Shown: positions 59,493-64,000 of the stretch, piece after piece
How the letters are laid out: each line of letters opens with the position of its first letter
Position numbering within the stretch: the stretch's first letter is position 1
From: Neotamlana sargassicola
GTDB taxonomy: Bacteria; Bacteroidota; Bacteroidia; Flavobacteriales; Flavobacteriaceae
Assembly: GCF_020523965.1 (NCBI RefSeq)
Contig: NZ_JAJAPX010000001.1
Span: 806,001 to 870,000 of the forward strand
Length of the DNA stretch: 64,000 nt
Direction: 5' to 3'
The notes under the pieces: model-generated
Told to the model about the DNA's origin: nothing
Databases searched by the model: none
What the model saw: only the letters and a program-made list of their open reading frames with translations
Position numbers and translations under genes: made by a program

Positions 59493-60500
59493 TTAAGCTT
59501 TGCTATCTGCGACAGCTTGTCTTACTTTGGCTTCTAGTTCGTCCATAAGTTCTGGGTTGTCCTTTATTAAGGCTTTTACCGAGTCTCTACCTTGGCCAAG
59601 TTTTGTGTCGTCATAACTAAACCACGAACCGCTTTTCTTTACAATTTCGTAGTCTACGGCTAAGTCTAAAATTTCACCTACTTTGCTAACACCTTCGCCA
59701 TACATAATGTCGAATTCGGCAGTTTTAAATGGCGGTGCTACTTTGTTTTTAACCACTTTTACGCGGGTTTTGTTACCCGAAACCTCGCCATTTGTGTCTT
59801 TTATTTGTGTGGACCTGCGAATATCTAACCTAACTGACGCGTAGAATTTTAATGCGTTACCACCTGTTGTGGTTTCTGGGTTACCAAACATAACTCCAAT
59901 TTTTTCACGTAACTGGTTAATAAAAATTACAGTACAATTAGTTTTGCTAATTGATGCTGTAAGTTTTCGCAATGCCTGAGACATTAAACGGGCATGTAAT
60001 CCCATTTTAGAGTCTCCCATTTCGCCTTCAATTTCACTTTTTGGTGTTAAAGCTGCAACAGAATCTACAACTACAATGTCTATAGCACCAGAGCGAATTA
60101 GGTTATCGGCAATTTCTAAAGCTTGTTCTCCGTTATCTGGTTGCGAAATAATTAGGTTGTCTATATCAACGTTTAATTTTTCGGCATAAAATCTATCAAA
60201 AGCATGTTCGGCATCAATAAAAGCAGCAATACCACCAGATTTTTGTGCTTCGGCAATTGCATGAAGTGTTAAGGTAGTTTTACCTGACGATTCCGGACCA
60301 TAAATTTCTATAACACGTCCGCGTGGGTAACCGCCAACGCCTAAGGCTATATCTAAACCTAAAGATCCCGACGAAATAGCTTCTACATCTACAATGGCAG
60401 AGTCGCTCATTTTCATTACAGTACCTTTTCCGTAGGCTTTGTCTAGTTTATCTAAAGTAAGTTTTAGTGCTTTTAATTTTGCTTCTTTTTCGCTACTCAT
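59493..60500 (-). CDS. recA: Recombinase RecA
   Basis: 335 aa. Walker A GPESSGKT at residues 68-75, [29 protein letters not shown], the L2 loop [21 protein letters not shown] and the C-terminal domain. Catalyses strand exchange and SOS signalling. The ATG at 60500 gives the usual N-terminal helix. No SOS box or good promoter was recognised upstream, but the motif is not well known in this phylum. Confidence 0.98.
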   Translation of the reverse strand: MSSEKEAKLKALKLTLDKLDKAYGKGTVMKMSDSAIVDVEAISSGSLGLDIALGVGGYPRGRVIEIYGPESSGKTTLTLHAIAEAQKSGGIAAFIDAEHAFDRFYAEKLNVDIDNLIISQPDNGEQALEIADNLIRSGAIDIVVVDSVAALTPKSEIEGEMGDSKMGLHARLMSQALRKLTASISKTNCTVIFINQLREKIGVMFGNPETTTGGNALKFYASVRLDIRRSTQIKDTNGEVSGNKTRVKVVKNKVAPPFKTAEFDIMYGEGVSKVGEILDLAVDYEIVKKSGSWFSYDDTKLGQGRDSVKALIKDNPELMDELEAKVRQAVADSKA

Positions 60501-60654
60501 CGTTTCGTTTTTTTTCTAAAAAATTGTATGCTAAAATACTATAACTTTTGGCATCTTACAATATTAATGCATAAGCTTTTTTAACAATTTGCGTTGTTGT
60601 TAATAATTTATTATAAGCTTCAAATTAACTTTAATACGCAACCTTTTTATAATT

Positions 60655-60830
60655 TTTGCATCTACTAATTGTTAGTGGAAAAAATTGCTATGAAAAGACT
60701 ATTTTATTTTTCACGAAAACTAAATTAACTAATGTCTTGAGATTTACAAATACTTGTTTTACTTCATGATAACTGTAAACCGCACAAGGCAGAAAAGCAC
60801 TTTAATTTTAAGTTAAGGTGCTTTTTTTGT
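60655..60830 (+). ncRNA. Candidate small RNA ending in a strong terminator
   Basis: The 412-bp gap between recA and trhO has a strong plus-strand terminator at 60793-60827, yet no plus-strand gene ends before it. An AT-rich TATAATTTTTGC near 60648 may be a weak promoter, although it is one base off TAnnTTTG. If real, the transcript would be about 160-170 nt with a GC-richer core (ACTGTAAACCGCACAAGGC near 60773). No RNA family was matched. Confidence 0.35.
60793..60827 (+). terminator. Intrinsic terminator in recA-trhO gap
   Basis: AAAGCACTTTAA pairs with TTAAGGTGCTTT (one G-U pair) around a 7-nt loop, then a T-run. It lies 35-45 bp before the trhO promoter. Confidence 0.8.
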
Positions 60831-60839
60831 GACAATTAA

Positions 60840-60869
60840 TTGCTGAAAACTTCGAAAATTGTAGCTTTG
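60840..60869 (+). promoter_or_regulatory. Promoter of trhO
   Basis: TTG at 60840-60842, 19 nt, then TAGCTTTG at 60862-60869: an excellent Bacteroidota match. Transcription would start near 60875, about 38 nt before the ATG. Confidence 0.75.
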
Positions 60870-60912
60870 CACTTTAAAATATTTCTTTTTTAACCTTAAA
60901 AAATAGTATAGC

Positions 60913-61977
60913 ATGCAACTGTACAACAAATTAAGCGCAAAGGAAAGAGCCGAGTTAATCGAAAAAGCAGGAAAAGATCGATTAACACTTTCTTTTTATC
61001 AGTACGCCAAAATTGAGAATCCTCAAGAATTTAGAAATCAACTTTTTTTAGTTTGGGACAAACTCGATGTTTTAGGTAGAATTTATGTAGCTACCGAAGG
61101 CATTAACGGGCAATTATCGTTACCAGCCGAAAATTTTGAAGCGTTTAAAACTCATTTAGATACCATAGATTTTTTAAAAGATATTAGATTGAATATTGCC
61201 GTAGAGCAAGACAACATGTCGTTTTTAAAACTAAAAGTTAAGGTGCGACAAAAAATTGTTGCCGATGGTTTAAACGACGATACATTCGATGTTACAAACA
61301 AAGGTATTCATGTCGCCGCCAATGAGTTTAACCAACTTATTGAAGACGAAAATACCGTTTTGGTCGATATGAGAAACCACTACGAAAGTGAAATTGGCCA
61401 TTTTAAAAATGCAGTAACACCAGATGTTGATACTTTTAGAGAATCGTTGGATATTATTGAAGATGATTTAAAAGAACACAAGGAAGATAAAAACCTAGTT
61501 ATGTATTGTACTGGCGGTATTCGTTGCGAAAAAGCTAGTGCTTATTTTAAACATAAAGGATTTAAAAACGTATATCAACTCGAAGGTGGTATTATAGAAT
61601 ACACCAGACAAGTAAAAGAAGAAAACTTAGAAAATAAGTTTTTAGGGCAAAACTTTGTGTTCGACGATAGGCGTGCAGAACGCATTAGCGACGATGTTAT
61701 AGCCAATTGTCACCAATGCGGTGAACCTTTCGATGTACATACAAACTGTGCTAACGAAGCTTGCCATTTATTATTTATTCAGTGCCCAAAATGCAAAGAA
61801 GAAATGGAAAATTGTTGCTCTACAGCATGTATGGAAATAAACCGTTTACCTTACGAAGAACAAAAAGAACTACGCAAAGGTCAAGGCAATAGCAACGATA
61901 TTTTTAAAAAAGGACGAGCAGACCATTTGCCATATAAAAAAGACCTACGCAATATTTTTGAGCATTTCAAAAAATAA
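60913..61977 (+). CDS. trhO: tRNA uridine(34) hydroxylase TrhO (rhodanese family)
   Basis: 354 aa. N-terminal UPF0176 domain (FYQYAKIENPQEFRNQLF, VATEGINGQLS), then a rhodanese domain with the active-site CTGGIRCEKA (Cys199; a second Cys205 is within the loop). A Cys-rich C-terminus follows (CHQCGEPFDVHTNCANEACH, CPKCKEEMENCC), probably metal-binding. TrhO makes 5-hydroxyuridine at the wobble base of some tRNAs with O2. Followed by a terminator. Confidence 0.93.
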   Translation: MQLYNKLSAKERAELIEKAGKDRLTLSFYQYAKIENPQEFRNQLFLVWDKLDVLGRIYVATEGINGQLSLPAENFEAFKTHLDTIDFLKDIRLNIAVEQDNMSFLKLKVKVRQKIVADGLNDDTFDVTNKGIHVAANEFNQLIEDENTVLVDMRNHYESEIGHFKNAVTPDVDTFRESLDIIEDDLKEHKEDKNLVMYCTGGIRCEKASAYFKHKGFKNVYQLEGGIIEYTRQVKEENLENKFLGQNFVFDDRRAERISDDVIANCHQCGEPFDVHTNCANEACHLLFIQCPKCKEEMENCCSTACMEINRLPYEEQKELRKGQGNSNDIFKKGRADHLPYKKDLRNIFEHFKK

Positions 61978-61984
61978 ATTTAAT

Positions 61985-62018
61985 AAAAAAGCAACTTTTC
62001 TAGGTTGCTTTTTTTTAT
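61985..62018 (+). terminator. Intrinsic terminator after trhO
   Basis: AAAAAGCAACTT pairs with AGGTTGCTTTTTT around a short TTCT loop, then a T-run, starting 8 bp after the trhO stop. Confidence 0.85.
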
Positions 62019-62193
62019 TAAGTTATATATCAAAAAAAAGGAATTTTTAATTTTAATATTGTTTAAGTTACAAAAAAGGTATATTTAATAAACTAAACAA
62101 ATAATGTTATCTTTACGCATTAAAATTAATTACAAACCGTTATTCGTAATAATTTTTTATTATTAGCGAATTCAATATATACAAAATCAATTT

Positions 62194-63459
62194 ATGGCTT
62201 GTACAAGCTGCTCAACAAAAGACGGCCAACCTAAAGGCTGCAAAAATAATGGTACTTGCGGTACCGATAGTTGTAACAAACTAACGGTTTTCGACTGGTT
62301 ATCGAATATGTCGCTTCCCAATGGGGAAGAACCATTTAATTGGGTTGAGGTTCGTTATAAAAACGGAAGAAAAGAATATTATTTAAATTCCGAAAACCTA
62401 ACACTTAGCATAGGCGATATTGTGGCAACACAAGCAAAAGCTGGTCACGATATAGGTATGGTTACCCTTACGGGGGAATTAGTGCGCGTACAAATGAAGC
62501 GTAAAAAAATACCAACCGATACTAAAGAAGCCTTAAAAATTTACCGAAAAGCAAGCCAAAAAGATATTGATATTTGGCAAAAAGCCAGAGATCGCGAAGA
62601 GCCCATGAAGGTTAAAGCGAGACAATTTGCAATAGATTTAAAGTTGCAAATGAAAATATCGGATATCGAATTTCAAGGCGACGCCAGTAAAGCCACATTT
62701 TATTATACCGCCGAAGAGCGCGTCGATTTTAGAGAGCTTATTAAAGTTTTTGCACGAGAGTTTCGTACTAGAATTGAAATGAAGCAAGTAGGTTTTCGCC
62801 AAGAAGCAGCCAGACTTGGAGGTATTGGTTCATGTGGGCGCGAGTTATGTTGTTCTACTTGGTTAACCGATTTTCGTTCGGTAAGCACATCGGCAGCGCG
62901 TTATCAACAATTATCTTTAAATCCGCAGAAGTTAGCAGGGCAATGTGGTAAGCTAAAATGCTGTTTAAATTATGAGTTAGATACGTATTTAGATGCTTTA
63001 AAAGATTTTCCTAAGGTCGAAACGAAAATTTATACCGAAAAAGGAACGGCTATTTGCCAAAAAACAGATATTTTTAAAGGGCATATGTGGTACGCTTACG
63101 AAGGCGAATGGATGAATTGGCACAAAATTACCACCGAGCAAGCCAACGAAATTATTGCCCTTAATAAGCAAAATAAAAAAATAGCTAGCCTCGAAGAATA
63201 TGCTAGCGATTTGGTTGAAGATACTAAAACTAATTTCGAGAACGTTGTAGGTCAAGATAGTTTAACACGTTTCGATAGTCCAAAACGTACTAGAAAACGT
63301 AAAAACAATAGAAACAAACAAAACAACGGGAATAAAAATAACGCGAATAACAATAGTAGTAACAATCGTAACCGCAATAACAACCGTAATAATAACAAGA
63401 ATAACAACAACAAGCGAAGAAAACCACAAAGACAAAAATCGAATAATGGCTCGAAGTAA
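62194..63459 (+). CDS. ricT: RicT/YaaT-like PSP1 domain protein
   Basis: 421 aa. N-terminal Cys-rich stretch (CTSCSTKDGQPKGCKNNGTC), PSP1 domain (residues about 60-180: VEVRYKNGRKEYYLN, GDIVATQAKAGHDIGMV), then two more Cys pairs (SCGRELCCSTWL, QCGKLKCCLNYE near 205-250). RicT of Firmicutes works in a complex (Ric/RicF/RicA) with Fe-S clusters controlling RNA decay. The final 70 residues are Asn/Arg/Lys-rich and disordered (NRNKQNNGNKNNANN). Overlaps gldH by 14 bp. Confidence 0.88.
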   Translation: MACTSCSTKDGQPKGCKNNGTCGTDSCNKLTVFDWLSNMSLPNGEEPFNWVEVRYKNGRKEYYLNSENLTLSIGDIVATQAKAGHDIGMVTLTGELVRVQMKRKKIPTDTKEALKIYRKASQKDIDIWQKARDREEPMKVKARQFAIDLKLQMKISDIEFQGDASKATFYYTAEERVDFRELIKVFAREFRTRIEMKQVGFRQEAARLGGIGSCGRELCCSTWLTDFRSVSTSAARYQQLSLNPQKLAGQCGKLKCCLNYELDTYLDALKDFPKVETKIYTEKGTAICQKTDIFKGHMWYAYEGEWMNWHKITTEQANEIIALNKQNKKIASLEEYASDLVEDTKTNFENVVGQDSLTRFDSPKRTRKRKNNRNKQNNGNKNNANNNSSNNRNRNNNRNNNKNNNNKRRKPQRQKSNNGSK

Positions 63460-63943
63460 TGTTATTTTATTGTTGTTAATTGTTGCAATAAGCGCCGTGT
63501 CTTGCGATTCTAATCGGGTGTTCGATTCTTATAAATCGGTACCCAATAAATGGCATAAGGATTCTATTGTTAGTTTTAATATTACGCCGCCCGATTCTAC
63601 GAATGCATATAATTTATTTGTGAATTTACGAAATACCAGTGCCTATAAATTCAATAATTTATTTTTAATTGTAGAAATGCAATTCCCACATGGAAAAACC
63701 ATAAAGGATACTCTGGAGTACCGAATGGCAGACCCAACTGGTAAACTTTTAGGTGTTGGTTATACCGATGTAAAAGAAAATAAATTATGGTACAAAGAAG
63801 GTGTTTTATTTAACGAAGCGGGTAATTATACAGTAAACATACAACACGCCATGCGCGAAAATGGAAAAGTAAATGGTGTTGAAGAACTAACGGGTATAAC
63901 CGATGTTGGTTTTAGAATAGAGCATTCAGCGAATAGTAATTAA
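63446..63943 (+). CDS. gldH: Gliding motility lipoprotein GldH
   Basis: 165 aa. Lipoprotein signal with IAISAVSCDS (Cys 20), then VFDSYKSVPNKWHKDSIVSF, as in Flavobacterium GldH, and beta-rich sandwich domain through YRMADPTGKLLGVGYTDVKE to the end. GldH is needed for gliding in Flavobacterium. The ATG at 63446 lies within ricT (14-bp overlap), giving translational coupling; a gene starting at 63977 follows. With sprE at 33.5 kb it indicates a gliding, T9SS-bearing organism. Confidence 0.92.
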   Translation: MARSNVILLLLIVAISAVSCDSNRVFDSYKSVPNKWHKDSIVSFNITPPDSTNAYNLFVNLRNTSAYKFNNLFLIVEMQFPHGKTIKDTLEYRMADPTGKLLGVGYTDVKENKLWYKEGVLFNEAGNYTVNIQHAMRENGKVNGVEELTGITDVGFRIEHSANSN

Positions 63944-63976
63944 TTGAACTTGTTAAGGTAATTATTAAAATAAATT

Positions 63977-64000
63977 ATGGCTAAAGCAAAAAAACAAGAA
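63977..64000 (+). CDS. Start of next gene (5' end only), perhaps PBP1A
   Basis: ATG at 63977 opens the frame MAKAKKQE at the window edge, 33 bp after gldH. A basic, Lys-rich N-terminus fits penicillin-binding protein 1A, which I recall following gldH in Flavobacteriia, but eight codons cannot prove it. Confidence 0.4.

Overview
The window is 64 kb from a low-GC chromosome of a member of the Bacteroidota, most probably a marine-type gliding member of the Flavobacteriaceae. Support for this comes from the many genes of families known mainly from this group (SprE/PorW, GldH, DUF6341, DUF6427, DUF4254, DUF5687, DUF4292, HU-CCDC81/SPOR, long-form AtpB), from an F-ATPase operon without atpD/atpC, from promoters of the Bacteroidota type (TTG-N19/20-TAnnTTTG) and from weak ribosome binding sites. 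No rRNA, tRNA, CRISPR array, prophage or transposase gene was seen.

Region 1 (1-4256): the tail of a UDP-sugar epimerase, then a tight cysQ-DUF2061-cysC-cysD-cysN operon that makes and recycles the sulfate donor PAPS behind a clear promoter. No PAPS or sulfite reductase gene is nearby, which suggests PAPS for sulfation of glycans or lipids. Region 2 (4361-23403): a large surface polysaccharide locus. It has a flippase, a nitroreductase-like protein, a pyruvyltransferase-like protein, two GNT-I-like and one ordinary GT2 glycosyltransferases, two Wzy/WaaL-type membrane proteins and a hexapeptide acyltransferase. A decayed gene follows (about 14.1-14.9 kb, minus strand), then a GT4 enzyme with no ATG at its natural N-terminus, the initiating polyprenyl-phosphate sugar transferase, a DegT aminotransferase and a UDP-glucuronate decarboxylase. 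On the minus strand lie a second GT4 enzyme, a UDP-GlcNAc 2-epimerase and a CapK-like adenylate-forming protein.

Region 3 (23.4-33.4 kb): housekeeping genes, namely purD, upp, small membrane proteins, DUF4254 with a GT9 heptosyltransferase-like enzyme, a PaaE-like ferredoxin reductase, a PadR regulator with a palindrome in its promoter, and an ABC-2 type exporter. Region 4 (33.5-42.8 kb): the T9SS/gliding lipoprotein SprE, a bactofilin, AtpZ, a small membrane protein and atpB-E-F-H-A-G. A four-helix-bundle (IVS-type) gene is inserted between atpA and atpG, and a strong terminator ends the operon. Region 5 (42.9-50.2 kb): a lipoprotein, a second flippase, dut, a sugar nucleotidyltransferase, a TPR protein, a DUF4292 lipoprotein and an EnvC-like protein. 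A compact GIY-YIG nuclease gene bounded by inverted REP-like hairpins (45349-45732) interrupts this operon. Region 6 (50.2-64 kb): a CPBP protease amid direct repeats, a thioesterase, a SPOR protein, dprA, trpS, plsC, an ECF sigma factor with a predicted anti-sigma/beta-barrel fusion protein, recA, trhO, ricT, gldH and the start of another gene.

The most unusual items are the hairpin-bounded GIY-YIG element and its solo hairpins, the insertion in the ATPase operon, the tandem 158-bp and 52-bp repeats, the decayed gene, several start codons lying 4-6 nt after a -7 box (candidate leaderless mRNAs), and the anti-sigma/outer-membrane-barrel fusion. No wholly new multigene defence or metabolic system is evident. 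Family names were assigned by reading the protein sequences; no database search was run.
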